Origin: Labedella populi
Lineage (GTDB): Bacteria; Actinomycetota; Actinomycetes; Actinomycetales; Microbacteriaceae
Reading direction: 5' to 3'
DNA length: 64,000 nt
Assembly: GCF_004078655.1 (NCBI RefSeq)
Contig: NZ_RZNC01000001.1
Coordinates: forward strand, 62,001-126,000
The translations under genes were made by a program, and so were the position numbers. Under the pieces are notes generated by a model, which was not told the DNA's origin, searched no databases, and was given only the letters and a program-made list of their open reading frames with translations. Each line of letters opens with the position of its first letter. The first letter of the stretch is position 1. Positions 9,063-18,298 of this stretch are shown piece after piece.

Positions 9063-9959
9063 ATGTCCTTTGAAGAGTTCCGCGCGCTCGTCGATCGTCA
9101 CGCCACCGTTGGCATCGGCACGACAGCGATCCCAGGCGTTGTCGTGTCGCGGATGACCCAGGGAGGGTCGCAAGACGAGTCGAGCACCGGCACGATTCTC
9201 GCGGTGGTGGCGCAGGGCACCAAGCGACTCTCCGTCGGTGGAGTCGTGCACGACTACGGCGCCGGCCAGTATCTGGTCGCTTCCGTCGATCTCCCCGTGT
9301 CGGGCCACTTCGCTGATGCCACCCCGGAACATCCCGCGCTCGGATTCGGTCTGGAGTTGAGGCCTGAGATCATTGCGGAGCTGATGTTCACGGCCGCTGC
9401 GGCAGACTTTCCCCGCCCAGCCCGCGGCGAGTCATCCCCGCCGGCCATCGCCGTCGGAGACACCTCGGAACGCCTGCTCGATGCCACCCTTCGCATGCTC
9501 AGGCTCCTCGATCACCCTCGAGACATCCCCGTCATCGCGCCGATGATCGAGAGGGAGATCCTCTGGCTGATCATGTCGGATGAGCAGGGCGCCACCGTCC
9601 GGCATCTCGGCCTCGCCGACAGCAGCCTCAGTCGGGTCCGCCACGTCGTTCGATGGATCCGGGAGCACTTCGCCGAGGCCCTTCGCGTCGATGAGCTCGC
9701 AGAACTCGCCAGAATGAGCCCGTCGGCGTTCTATCGAGCGTTCCACGCAGTGACGTCGATGAGTCCGATCCAGTATCAGAAGAGCATCCGACTGCAGGAG
9801 GCGCGGTTGCGACTGATCGCCGACCCCGGCGATATCGGCACGATCGCCTATGCGGTCGGCTATGAAAGCCCCTCGCAGTTCAGCCGCGAGTACCGCCGTG
9901 AGTTCGGGGCCTCCCCGAGCGAGGACGCCGCCTCGCTGCGTGGCGCGGCGCGGCGATAG
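9063..9959 (+). CDS. AraC family transcriptional regulator
   Basis: A 298-residue regulator with an N-terminal cupin-like AraC_N domain (residues about 20-165) and a C-terminal pair of helix-turn-helix motifs (about 195-290), including DELAELARMSPSAFYRAF and the second-helix signature AYAVGYESPSQFSREYRREFG. Members of this subgroup are often found beside oxidoreductase genes that they control. It is divergent from the SDR/NhaA operon, so it is its likely regulator. No clear ribosome binding site precedes ATG 9063. Confidence 0.88.
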   Translation: MSFEEFRALVDRHATVGIGTTAIPGVVVSRMTQGGSQDESSTGTILAVVAQGTKRLSVGGVVHDYGAGQYLVASVDLPVSGHFADATPEHPALGFGLELRPEIIAELMFTAAAADFPRPARGESSPPAIAVGDTSERLLDATLRMLRLLDHPRDIPVIAPMIEREILWLIMSDEQGATVRHLGLADSSLSRVRHVVRWIREHFAEALRVDELAELARMSPSAFYRAFHAVTSMSPIQYQKSIRLQEARLRLIADPGDIGTIAYAVGYESPSQFSREYRREFGASPSEDAASLRGAARR

Positions 9960-10080
9960 TCGGCGAGAGCCGCCCCACCTTCTTTAGCGGTCTTTAACGG
10001 TCATGGTGATCGCGCACCGCCTCGGAGTCGGTCGACGGCGATGCAGGGAGGGTCGGCGGTGGGGTCGAGGTCGGCTCGCG

Positions 10081-10114
10081 GCTGCGGTGCTCGTGCGGCT
10101 GCGGTGCTCGTGCG
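10081..10114. repeat. Two perfect copies of a 17-nt tandem repeat
   Basis: The unit GCTGCGGTGCTCGTGCG occurs at 10081-10097 and again at 10098-10114, in the gap between the AraC gene and the phosphoglycerate mutase gene. No gene is supported in 9960-10137. It may fold as G-rich RNA near the 3' end of the mutase transcript, but no role can be shown. Confidence 0.6.
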
Positions 10115-10137
10115 GGTGCGGCTGAGGTCGGTGGTCG

Positions 10138-10893
10138 TCAGGTTCCTCCTTCGTGGGCGAGCGTGATCGCCGCCCGTTCGGCTCGTGCAGGGTCGAGGTA
10201 GCGTCCGCTCCGCGAGATCGGGGACCCGTGGGCACCGGTGTCGTAGACGAACGGGTGTCCAGTCGGGATGTTGAGGTCACGCACGGCGGCATCGTCGAGG
10301 TGATCGAGGAGGGCGCGCAGGGCGCGGAGAGAGTTGCCGTGACCCACGACGAGCACCGTGTCTCCGCGGGTCAGGGCCGGGTCGATGCGGTCATCGACGA
10401 GTGGGTGGAGGCGGAGGATGACGTCCCGCAGGGACTCCGTTCGCGTCATCGCGTCGGCGGGCTGGCCCTCGAACGCAGCGGACGCCGTGAGTCGTGCGAA
10501 GGCGTCGTCGGCGAGAGCGGGAGGTCGGCCGTTCATCGACCGCCGCCACTCTCTGAACGCCTCGGCCCCGTACTCGGTTCGTACCGCGGTCTTCGACAAC
10601 CCGGTGAGTGCCCCGTAATTACGCTCGTTCAGGTGCCAGTCGGCGACCACGGTGCGGGACCGGGCCGCGAGGTGGTCGACGATGATCCGCGCGGACTCGA
10701 CCGAGCGTTGCAGCGTCGACGTCACGACCACGTCGGGATCGATCGATGCCGCACGGAGAAGCGCCGCGGCCCCACGAGCCTCGTTACGGCCGGTGTCGGT
10801 CAGGGGAACGTCGAGGATGCCGCTGAACAGACCGTCCGCGTTGCCCGTGCTCTCGCCGTGACGGACGAGGACGAGTCGGGGGTGTTCGGGCAC
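10138..10893 (-). CDS. gpmA: 2,3-bisphosphoglycerate-dependent phosphoglycerate mutase-like protein
   Basis: A 251-residue histidine phosphatase superfamily enzyme. The phosphoacceptor motif LVLVRHGESTGNA is at the N-terminus, followed by TSTLQRSVESA, the ERNYGALTGLSK segment that distinguishes dPGM from general phosphatases, and the second catalytic His in VVGHGNSLRA. It should interconvert 3- and 2-phosphoglycerate in glycolysis. Homology to GpmA is clear, but it could be a paralogue, since no other glycolytic gene is near. It is divergent from the copper ATPase. Confidence 0.85.
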   Translation of the reverse strand: MPEHPRLVLVRHGESTGNADGLFSGILDVPLTDTGRNEARGAAALLRAASIDPDVVVTSTLQRSVESARIIVDHLAARSRTVVADWHLNERNYGALTGLSKTAVRTEYGAEAFREWRRSMNGRPPALADDAFARLTASAAFEGQPADAMTRTESLRDVILRLHPLVDDRIDPALTRGDTVLVVGHGNSLRALRALLDHLDDAAVRDLNIPTGHPFVYDTGAHGSPISRSGRYLDPARAERAAITLAHEGGT

Positions 10894-11138
10894 GATTCAC
10901 CTGCCTCGGCTCAGATCGAGAGGGAGGAACCATCAGCCTCGAGACAATTCGAGCTCACGCTCCGGCGGGATCCACGGCCGTTCTTCACTGTACGCCGGTG
11001 TGCGCGTCAGGACCAGGGCGATTCCCGCCTCCCGTCGACCGGTGCGAACGGGATGACCTGGACCTGCCGATGCCGGCGGTGCATGCTGGCCGTTCGACGC
11101 GCTCGCGCCGGACGCGAGGACGCCGTGTCGTGGGGAAT

Positions 11139-11155
11139 ATACCCCCTAGGGGTAT
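11139..11155. promoter_or_regulatory. CsoR-like copper operator upstream of the copper ATPase
   Basis: An inverted repeat of ATACCCC and GGGGTAT separated by CTA lies 34 bp before the ATPase start. The G/C-rich core flanked by ATAC/GTAT matches operators of CsoR-type copper repressors. No csoR gene is in the window, so the repressor would act in trans. A ribosome binding site GAGAGGA follows at about 11176-11182. Confidence 0.65.
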
Positions 11156-11189
11156 CGTTTCAGGCGATAGACCGACGAGAGGACCGATC

Positions 11190-13340
11190 ATGGTTGACCC
11201 GCACGCGCAACACGAGCACTCTCAAATGATGACCAACGCCCACCAGTCGTCGCACGAATCGCACGACCACTCCCAGCACGCGCCGACGCCGGGTGGTCAC
11301 GGCGGCGGCGGTGGCCACGAGGGTCACAGCGGTCACGCGGACCATGTGGGTCAGTTCCGGCGACTCTTCTGGGTGATGCTCGTCCTCGCGGTGCCCGTCG
11401 TGGCGTTCAGCGACATGTTCGCGATGATCCTCGGATACGACCTGCCGGACATCGCGGCTCTCGAATGGGTGTCCCCGGTGCTCGGCACGGTCATGTACCT
11501 CTGGGGCGGTCGCCCGTTCCTCACCGGTGCCGTCGACGAGCTCCGCCGCCGCCGTCCAGGAATGATGCTGCTGATCGGGCTCGCCATCACGGTGGCGTTC
11601 ATCGCCTCCCTGGGAGCGAGCCTCGGCCTGCTCGATCACGCTCTCGACTTCTGGTGGGAGCTCGCTCTCCTCATCGTGATCATGCTGCTCGGGCACTGGA
11701 TCGAGATGCGCTCGCTTGCACAATCGGCATCTGCGCTCGAATCGCTCGCCGCTTTGCTGCCCGACGAGGCGGAGCGGGTCGACGGTGACACCGTTGTCAC
11801 CGTCGCTCCATCCGATCTGCAGCGCGACGACGTCGTGATCGTGCGTCCCGGCGCACGCATCCCCGCAGACGGCGAGGTGATCGAGGGGACCGCCGACGTC
11901 GACGAATCGATGATCACGGGGGAGTCCCGCCCCGTCACGCGCGGGCCGGGTGCGACGGTGGTCGCCGGAACCGTCGCCACGGACACCGCGCTGCGCGTGA
12001 GGGTCACGGCCGTCGGCGACGACACGGCGTTGGCCGGCATCCGTCGTCTCGTGGAGGAGGCGCAGAACTCGTCATCCCGAGCCCAGCGGCTGGCGGACAC
12101 CGCGGCGGCGTGGTTGTTCTGGTTCGCACTCGGCGCCGGCGTCATCACGGCGCTCGCCTGGACATTCCTCGGCATGCCTGACGACGCGGTCATCCGCACC
12201 GTCACCGTGCTCGTCATCGCCTGCCCCCACGCACTGGGTCTCGCGATACCGCTCGTCGTCTCGATCGCCACGGAGCGCGCCGCGCGGGGCGGCGTCCTGG
12301 TGAAGGACCGCCTCGCGCTGGAGAGCATGCGGAAGGTGGACACCGTCCTGTTCGACAAGACGGGCACGCTCACGAAGGGCGAGCCCACCGTCACGTCCAT
12401 CCGCGCCGCCGGCGACGTCGACCTCGAAGAGGACGAGATCCTCGCCATCGCCGCGGCCGTGGAGCGGGACAGCGAGCACCCCCTGGCCCGCGCGATCGTC
12501 GGACACGCGCAACGTCGTGGGCTGACGATTCCGACGGCCACCGAGTTCGAAGCGTCGACGGCTGTGGGCGTCACCGCCACCGTCGAGGGACGCTCCGTCA
12601 GCGTCGGAGGGCCGGGGATGCTGGACGCTCACGGCGTCCGTGGCCTGACGGGTCTCGACGACTGGGAGCGCGACGGTCGTATCATCCTGCACGTCGTGCG
12701 AGACGGGGTCGTCGTGGGCGCGCTCGCCCTGGCGGATGAGATCCGTGAGGAATCCCGCCACGCGATCGCGGCGCTGCACGGCATCGGTGTCCAGGTCGTG
12801 ATGATCACGGGAGATGCCGAGGCGGTCGCCCGCTCCGTCGCCGAGGAGCTCGGCGTCGACCGGGTCTATGCCGGTGTCCGCCCCGAAGACAAAGCGGCGA
12901 AGGTGGCCGAACTGCAGGGCGAGAAGCGGACGGTGGCGATGGTGGGGGACGGTGTGAACGATTCCCCGGCCCTCGCGCGAGCCGACGTCGGAATCGCCAT
13001 CGGCGCCGGGACCGACGTCGCGATCGCGTCGGCGGGGGTCATCCTCGCCTCGGACGATCCGCGATCCGTGCTCTCGGTGATCGAACTGTCACGTTCGAGC
13101 TACCGGAAGATGACGCAGAACCTGTGGTGGGCGGCCGGATACAACCTGCTGTCCGTTCCGTTGGCCGCCGGTGTGCTCGCGCCCATCGGTTTCGTTCTGC
13201 CGATGTCGATCGGGGCCCTGCTCATGTCGGCGTCGACGGTCGTGGTCGCGCTCAACGCCCAGTTGCTCCGACGACTCGATCTGAGCCCGGAGGCCAGTGC
13301 CGCGGCGGCGTTCGCCCGGGGAGGCCGAAGCGAGGGCTGA
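11190..13340 (+). CDS. copB: CopB-type heavy-metal P1B ATPase
   Basis: A 716-residue P1B-ATPase that pumps copper (or silver) out of the cytoplasm. The first 55 residues are His-rich (HSHESHDHSQH-type runs and a GHGGGGGHEGHSGHADH stretch) in place of a Cys-based metal-binding domain. The membrane metal site is C345-P-H347, the CPH signature of the CopB (P1B-3) subgroup. Also visible are TGES, the phosphorylated Asp in D389KTGT, SEHPLARAI and GDGVND. ATG 11190 was chosen for its ribosome binding site and position after the operator; the open frame extends upstream without support. Confidence 0.92.
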   Translation: MVDPHAQHEHSQMMTNAHQSSHESHDHSQHAPTPGGHGGGGGHEGHSGHADHVGQFRRLFWVMLVLAVPVVAFSDMFAMILGYDLPDIAALEWVSPVLGTVMYLWGGRPFLTGAVDELRRRRPGMMLLIGLAITVAFIASLGASLGLLDHALDFWWELALLIVIMLLGHWIEMRSLAQSASALESLAALLPDEAERVDGDTVVTVAPSDLQRDDVVIVRPGARIPADGEVIEGTADVDESMITGESRPVTRGPGATVVAGTVATDTALRVRVTAVGDDTALAGIRRLVEEAQNSSSRAQRLADTAAAWLFWFALGAGVITALAWTFLGMPDDAVIRTVTVLVIACPHALGLAIPLVVSIATERAARGGVLVKDRLALESMRKVDTVLFDKTGTLTKGEPTVTSIRAAGDVDLEEDEILAIAAAVERDSEHPLARAIVGHAQRRGLTIPTATEFEASTAVGVTATVEGRSVSVGGPGMLDAHGVRGLTGLDDWERDGRIILHVVRDGVVVGALALADEIREESRHAIAALHGIGVQVVMITGDAEAVARSVAEELGVDRVYAGVRPEDKAAKVAELQGEKRTVAMVGDGVNDSPALARADVGIAIGAGTDVAIASAGVILASDDPRSVLSVIELSRSSYRKMTQNLWWAAGYNLLSVPLAAGVLAPIGFVLPMSIGALLMSASTVVVALNAQLLRRLDLSPEASAAAAFARGGRSEG

Positions 13341-13421
13341 CACTGCCGCGGCGATCGATCGTCGGAGCCCGCCCTCGTTCCGCTCAATCCGCTCGATTCG
13401 CCGACCGGTATCGTCGAGGGC

Positions 13422-13694
13422 ATGCCCGCTCGTTACCCGACCGCCGTGCTCGCGATCGTCCGCCGGGGCGAGGTCGCCGACGAGTTGCGGCTCACGATCA
13501 CGACGAACACCGGCCGGGAGCTCGACGAGTGGGTCGTCTACGCGCGGGACTTCGACGCCGCAGCACGAGCCGACGTGGAGCGGCGGCTCGACGACGTCGG
13601 GCTCCGCAACGGCCGCTTCGAGGGCAACGCGCGGAGCGGTTGGCGGGCCGTCGTCCAGCCCGTCGACGTCGACCCCGCGGCCGCGAGCGACTGA
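13422..13694 (+). CDS. Small hypothetical protein (90 aa)
   Basis: A 90-residue acidic protein beginning MPARYPTAVLAIVRRGEVADE. It alternates strands and helices (LRLTITTNTGRELDEWVVYARDF then a helix with Asp/Arg), so a small alpha/beta fold is likely. No signal peptide or membrane segment is visible. It sits downstream of copB on the same strand, 81 bp away, and converges on an SDR gene. The family is not recognised. Confidence 0.6.
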   Translation: MPARYPTAVLAIVRRGEVADELRLTITTNTGRELDEWVVYARDFDAAARADVERRLDDVGLRNGRFEGNARSGWRAVVQPVDVDPAAASD

Positions 13695-13708
13695 CGTCAC
13701 CTCGGAGG

Positions 13709-14389
13709 TCAGTAGGCGATGACGCCTTCGCGGTCGCTGAACGTGCCGGTCGGTCCGTCGGCGCCGATCGTCGCCATCGCGACGACGGCGTCGGTCCCCT
13801 CGGTCACGGTCTGGTGGCCCGAGTTCCCGTTGAGATCGGTCGCGGTGTAGCCGGGGTCGATCGCGTTGATGCGCATGCCGGGGAGGTTCTTCGCGTACTG
13901 AACGGTGAGGGCGATGACGGCGGCCTTCGACGCCACGTACGGAACGGTCATGACGTGTCCCTCGGCGCGGGACGTGTCGAGGAGGAAACGTGGGAACCCG
14001 AGTCCACTCGCGACGTTCACGATCACCGGGTTCGACGACCGCCGCAGGAGCGGGAGCGCCGCTTGTGAGACGCGCACGATGCCCGTGACGTTCGTCGCGA
14101 AGACGTGATCGTTCGCCTCGGGAGTGAGGTCGTCGAGGTTCTGCGCCGTTCCGGCGATCCCGGCGTTGTTGACGAGCACGTCGAGAGCCGGGAGCTGAGC
14201 GATCGCGGCGGCGACCGACGCGTCGCCTGTCACATCCAGCTGAACCGGGTGGGCGCCGAGTTCCCGAGCGGCGTCCCCGGAGGCGAGGTCGCGCATTCCG
14301 GCGTAGACGGTGTGGCCGGCGGCGACGAGGCGGCGGGCGGTTTCGAGCCCGAGGCCCTTGTTGGCCCCGGTGATGAGTGTCGTTGTCAT
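13709..14389 (-). CDS. Short-chain dehydrogenase/reductase
   Basis: A 226-residue SDR with GANKGLG cofactor loop, VNNAG, a serine in NVASGLG and Tyr-x-x-x-Lys as YVASK. The GxNKGLG type and compact length match carbonyl-reductase-like SDRs of actinobacteria that are usually encoded next to an XRE regulator with a MmyB-like domain. That regulator is divergent here at 14491, with 101 bp between the starts. Confidence 0.88.
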   Translation of the reverse strand: MTTTLITGANKGLGLETARRLVAAGHTVYAGMRDLASGDAARELGAHPVQLDVTGDASVAAAIAQLPALDVLVNNAGIAGTAQNLDDLTPEANDHVFATNVTGIVRVSQAALPLLRRSSNPVIVNVASGLGFPRFLLDTSRAEGHVMTVPYVASKAAVIALTVQYAKNLPGMRINAIDPGYTATDLNGNSGHQTVTEGTDAVVAMATIGADGPTGTFSDREGVIAY

Positions 14390-14490
14390 GGCTCGACTCT
14401 GCGGCCCATCCGGCGAGTGCCACAGGTACCGCTCGACGGGGGGACCGGCGGTACCACCCGGCGATGCCGGGGTGCGCGCATACTGGCTCC

Positions 14491-15330
14491 ATGAGTGAGT
14501 TCGCGACCGTCCTGCGCGCGTGGCGTGACCGCGTCACGCCCGAGCAGGTGGGCATGCCGGCGGGGCCCGGGAGGCGCACGAGCGGACTCCGCCGCGAGGA
14601 GCTCGCCGCCCTCGCCGGCGTGAGCGTCGACTACATCGTGCGACTCGAGCAGGGACGGGCAACCAATCCCTCGGCGCAGACCATCACGGCGCTCGCCCGC
14701 GCGCTCCGTCTCGACAGCGAGGAACGCGACCACCTCCTCCGCATCGCCGGTGCACCGATCCCCTCCGCACGTGTCGCGCCGCAGCACATCCCACCCGGAG
14801 TGATGCGGATCGTCGACCGGATGGGCGACTCGCCCGTCGCGGTCATGACGGCGGCGTGGGACATCGTGCACTGGAACCCACTGTGGGCAGCGCTCTTCGG
14901 CGACCCGTCAGCTCATTCCGTCAACGAGCGAAACGTCGCGTGGCGCTACTTCACGCAGGGACCCGGCGACGTCGAGTTCGCGGAGGGGCACAGCGAGGAG
15001 TTCACGTCGGACCTGTCCGCCGACCTTCGCCGCGCCGCCGGCCTGTACCCGGATGACGCGCGCATCGCCGGACTCGTCGCCGCCCTGCTGCGCACCTCCC
15101 CGCTCTTCGCCGAGGCCTGGGAGACAGCGACCGTCGCCTCACACACGTCGAGCCGGAAGACCGTCCACTCCCCCGTCGTCGGCCCCATCGAACTCGATTG
15201 CGACGTCCTGAGCACTCCCTCGACCGACATGCGCATCGTCGTCTACACAGCCGTCCCGGGATCGGAGTCGGCGGAAAAGCTCCAGCTCCTGCGGGTGACG
15301 GGGACGCAGGAGTTCGCCCGCGGGCGGTGA
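14491..15330 (+). CDS. XRE family regulator with MmyB-like ligand-binding domain
   Basis: A 279-residue protein with an N-terminal helix-turn-helix (residues about 10-80; RRTSGLRREELAALAGVS and DYIVRLEQGRATNPS) and a C-terminal PAS-like MmyB domain (about 105-275; WDIVHWNPLWAALFGD is the typical entry). ATG 14491 lies directly at the domain start; the frame upstream is unsupported. The context, divergent from an SDR, is the common arrangement in which the regulator controls the dehydrogenase. Confidence 0.88.
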   Translation: MSEFATVLRAWRDRVTPEQVGMPAGPGRRTSGLRREELAALAGVSVDYIVRLEQGRATNPSAQTITALARALRLDSEERDHLLRIAGAPIPSARVAPQHIPPGVMRIVDRMGDSPVAVMTAAWDIVHWNPLWAALFGDPSAHSVNERNVAWRYFTQGPGDVEFAEGHSEEFTSDLSADLRRAAGLYPDDARIAGLVAALLRTSPLFAEAWETATVASHTSSRKTVHSPVVGPIELDCDVLSTPSTDMRIVVYTAVPGSESAEKLQLLRVTGTQEFARGR

Positions 15331-15380
15331 ACGGTCGGCACAGTCGCTGAGCCTGTCAATCACCCTCCTACGCTGGTCAT

Positions 15381-15878
15381 ATGACTACCGATGAGTGGGA
15401 AGCCGCGATCGCCCGACTGTGGACGGACGACACCCTCGCCGACGCGGCGCGACTCGAGAGTATGACGGCGCTCGCCGAGGCCTCTCCGCATCCGGCGCTC
15501 GGAGCGTTCGAGCTCGGTGGCGCCTTCGATTCGGCAGGGCACGAAGCCGAGGCCGACGCCCAGTACTCCGTGGCGACCGAAGCCGGATTGGGGGAGGTCG
15601 ACCCGAGCCGCGCAGCTCAACTCGTGATCCAGCACGCGTCGACCCTGAGAAATCTGGGTCGTATCGACGAGGCGATCACGATGCTCCGGGAGGCACCCGC
15701 CGACCCCTCGATCGGTGTCGCCCCCGCGGTGTTCCTCGCGCTCGCCCTCCACAGCGCGGGCCGCGTCGACGAGGCTCTCCGCGTCGCGATCGAGGCGATA
15801 GAACCGACCCTGCCCCGTTACAACCGTTCGGTTCGCGCCTATGCGGCGGCGCTCACGGGTGACCCGACCGACGAGTAA
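15381..15878 (+). CDS. Small TPR-repeat protein
   Basis: A 165-residue soluble protein made of helical pairs resembling tetratricopeptide repeats: ALGAFELGGAFDSAGHEAEADAQY, QHASTLRNLGRIDEAITMLRE and LALALHSAGRVDEALRVAIEA. Such proteins are small scaffolds, and this length is common in actinobacteria as a stand-alone TPR protein. It follows the XRE regulator after 50 bp but is probably independently expressed. Function is unknown. Confidence 0.75.
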   Translation: MTTDEWEAAIARLWTDDTLADAARLESMTALAEASPHPALGAFELGGAFDSAGHEAEADAQYSVATEAGLGEVDPSRAAQLVIQHASTLRNLGRIDEAITMLREAPADPSIGVAPAVFLALALHSAGRVDEALRVAIEAIEPTLPRYNRSVRAYAAALTGDPTDE

Positions 15879-15999
15879 TCGCGGGTACCTCGGGCCGTCG
15901 GTTTGAGTACGGGTCCGACGACGTCGGTACTCGGCGCGCTCAGGTCGCAAGTGCAGCGACGCCGTCGTGCGCGAGGGTCGGTGGGGCTCAAGCGCTTCA

Positions 16000-18237
16000 T
16001 CACCGATACGTGATCGCGTCGTTCTCCTGCCGACCACGCGGCCGACGCGAGGATCGCGCCTCCTCCACGCGACCGCGCGTCGACTGACTCTCACCGCGCT
16101 GCACCGCCCACATGTCCGCATAGAGCCCGCCCATCTCAATGAGTTCCGAGTGAGTGCCCTCCTCAACGATCCGTCCGGCCTCGACCACGAAGATCCGTTC
16201 GCATCGCATCACACTGGCCAGACGGTGGGCGATCATGATGACGGTCGCGCCGGGGAGCGAAGCCATGAGGTCATCGATCACGAGCGCCTCGGTCGATGCG
16301 TCGAGATCGCTCGTCACCTCGTCGAAGACGTACAGCGGCGACTCCTTGAGGAGCGCCCGAGCGAGCCCCAGTCGGCGTCGTTCGCCTCCCGACAACCCAG
16401 CCCCGGCCTCGTCGAGCACGGTACTCACACCGTGAGGAAGCGCCGCGACGAATTCATCGGCGTGGGACCGCTCGAGCGCTCGTCGGACCGCCCGCGGCGA
16501 GGCGTCGGGAACGGACAATCGGACGTTGTCCGCGACGGAACGCGAGTACAGCGAGACCTGCTGGGGAACGTAGGCGATGTGAGACCGGACATCCGCGGGC
16601 GAGATCCGTTCGAGCGGAATCCCGGATAGCGCGATACTGCCCTCGTCCGGTTCAACCACACGGAGCAGCAACTTCGCGATCGTGGACTTCCCCCCACCGC
16701 TCGGGCCGACGAAGGCGACACGCTCGCCCTCACGGATCGAGAAGGACAACTCCCGCAGCGCGGTGGCGCGACCGCGGTAGCCGAACGAGACCGAATCGAA
16801 CCGGACCCCGCCGCCATGATCGATCTCTGCAAAGCCCGACGACTCGCCTCCCTCGGGCTCGTAGTCGAGGATTTCCCCGACGCGCCGGAGCGCCATGCTC
16901 GCTTCCTGCCACTCGAGCTGCAGCCCGATCAGCCGGGAGACGGGATCGATGAAGAAGGCGCTCAGTGCGACGAAGGCCATAAGCGTTCCGAGTGTGAGGT
17001 CACCGTCGATGATGCGCGTCGTTCCGAAGAGGAGGAGGAGAAGCCCCGCGGCGGCCTGGAAGAGCGACATCAACGTCGATTGCCCGTTCTCCAGCATCCC
17101 TTCCCGGAAGGAGAAGCGGACGCTGCGGATGTACTCGCGCTCGACGCCCTCCATCTCTCTCGGTTCGAAGCCCTCGAGCTTGATGCCCTCCACACCGCGG
17201 AGCCCCTCGATGATGCGCGAATTGAGGACGGAAGCCTGCTGCATCTGCTCGCCGTTGACCGCACGGAACGGACGCAGGAACGCGACCACGAGGACGACCG
17301 AGACGATCACGAAGACGACGATGACGAGGAAGAGGGAGGCGTCGAGCGAGAACAGCACGGCTCCCGTGACGATCGCCATCACGGCATCGAGCACCGCCGA
17401 CAGGGCGGCGCCGGTCAGGACGTTCTTGACCGTCATGGCGTCGCCGAAGCGGGTGAGGATATCTCCCACGGGGCGCGAGTCGAAGAACCGGAACGGCATC
17501 CGGTAGACGTGCGCGAAGTAGCCGAGGATCAGCGGTACATCGATGCGTTGCGACAGGTGCAGGACGATCCACTGCCGGATGAACTGCACGGCGTGCTGCA
17601 CGACGTACATTCCGAGGAAGAGCACGCCGAGCGGGACGATGAGTGACTCGAGGCCGTAGGGGATGACCTCGTCGACGATGATCTTCGTGGCGAATGACGT
17701 GGCGATGCCGAGGACCGTGAGGATGAGGGAGCCGAGGATCGCCCAGAGGAAGAGCGCCCGGTGCGGGCGGAGGAGGCGGAGGAATCGCCCGACGGGACGG
17801 GACTGTGATCCGCCCGGCTCGAACGCGCGCGACGGGGCGAGCAGGACGAGTACCCCGGTGAAGCGTTCGAGGAAGTCGTCGACCGCGACCCAGCGCCGCC
17901 GCTTCTCCGCCGGATCGCCGATGAGGAGGCGCCGGGACGTGGCCCGGTGGATGACGACGAAGTGCGGATCGCCCGTTGACGTCGTCACGTGGGCGATCGC
18001 TGGTCGGGTGTAACTCGTCGTGAGCGCGTCCTCGCCGACCCTCACGACCTTCGCCTCGAACCCCAACTCGACTGCGCCTTCGACGAGTCCGCGGACCGAC
18101 ACGCCCCGAGCCGCCGTTCCCAGTGCGTCCCGCAATTGTGTGACCGACACGGTCTTCCCATGGGCCGCGCTGACCGCCGCGAGGCACGCGGCACCGCAGT
18201 CGGAGCTCTCGTTCTGGCGGACGTGCTGGCGGGTCAT
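16000..18237 (-). CDS. C39 peptidase-containing ABC transporter (bacteriocin export and leader cleavage)
   Basis: A 745-residue PCAT. The N-terminal C39 peptidase has its nucleophile at C14 (QNESSDCGAAC), the His in PHFVVIH and the Asp in IGDP. A six-helix membrane domain follows (about 165-440), then an ATPase domain with Walker A GPSGGGKST, signature LSGGERR and Walker B VFDEVTSDLD. It should cut double-glycine leaders and export the core peptide. ATG 18237, preceded by GAGAGAGGG, excludes 43 non-conserved upstream residues. It is the last gene of the operon, 61 bp after the adaptor gene. Confidence 0.92.
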   Translation of the reverse strand: MTRQHVRQNESSDCGAACLAAVSAAHGKTVSVTQLRDALGTAARGVSVRGLVEGAVELGFEAKVVRVGEDALTTSYTRPAIAHVTTSTGDPHFVVIHRATSRRLLIGDPAEKRRRWVAVDDFLERFTGVLVLLAPSRAFEPGGSQSRPVGRFLRLLRPHRALFLWAILGSLILTVLGIATSFATKIIVDEVIPYGLESLIVPLGVLFLGMYVVQHAVQFIRQWIVLHLSQRIDVPLILGYFAHVYRMPFRFFDSRPVGDILTRFGDAMTVKNVLTGAALSAVLDAVMAIVTGAVLFSLDASLFLVIVVFVIVSVVLVVAFLRPFRAVNGEQMQQASVLNSRIIEGLRGVEGIKLEGFEPREMEGVEREYIRSVRFSFREGMLENGQSTLMSLFQAAAGLLLLLFGTTRIIDGDLTLGTLMAFVALSAFFIDPVSRLIGLQLEWQEASMALRRVGEILDYEPEGGESSGFAEIDHGGGVRFDSVSFGYRGRATALRELSFSIREGERVAFVGPSGGGKSTIAKLLLRVVEPDEGSIALSGIPLERISPADVRSHIAYVPQQVSLYSRSVADNVRLSVPDASPRAVRRALERSHADEFVAALPHGVSTVLDEAGAGLSGGERRRLGLARALLKESPLYVFDEVTSDLDASTEALVIDDLMASLPGATVIMIAHRLASVMRCERIFVVEAGRIVEEGTHSELIEMGGLYADMWAVQRGESQSTRGRVEEARSSRRPRGRQENDAITYR

Positions 18238-18298
18238 CGGTGGGATCCCTCTCTCGTGGTCGTCATGGTCGTCGTGTCGGAGGCGGGCGGGCGCGACC

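Noticed and set aside
13089-14579. 496-residue minus-strand open frame
   Set aside because: Covers the SDR at 13709-14389 in a wrong frame and the 3' end of copB in antisense; Arg/His-rich with no domain.
16816-17646. Plus-strand open frame inside the peptidase-ABC gene
   Set aside because: Composition (Asp, Glu, Arg, His) shows an antisense shadow.
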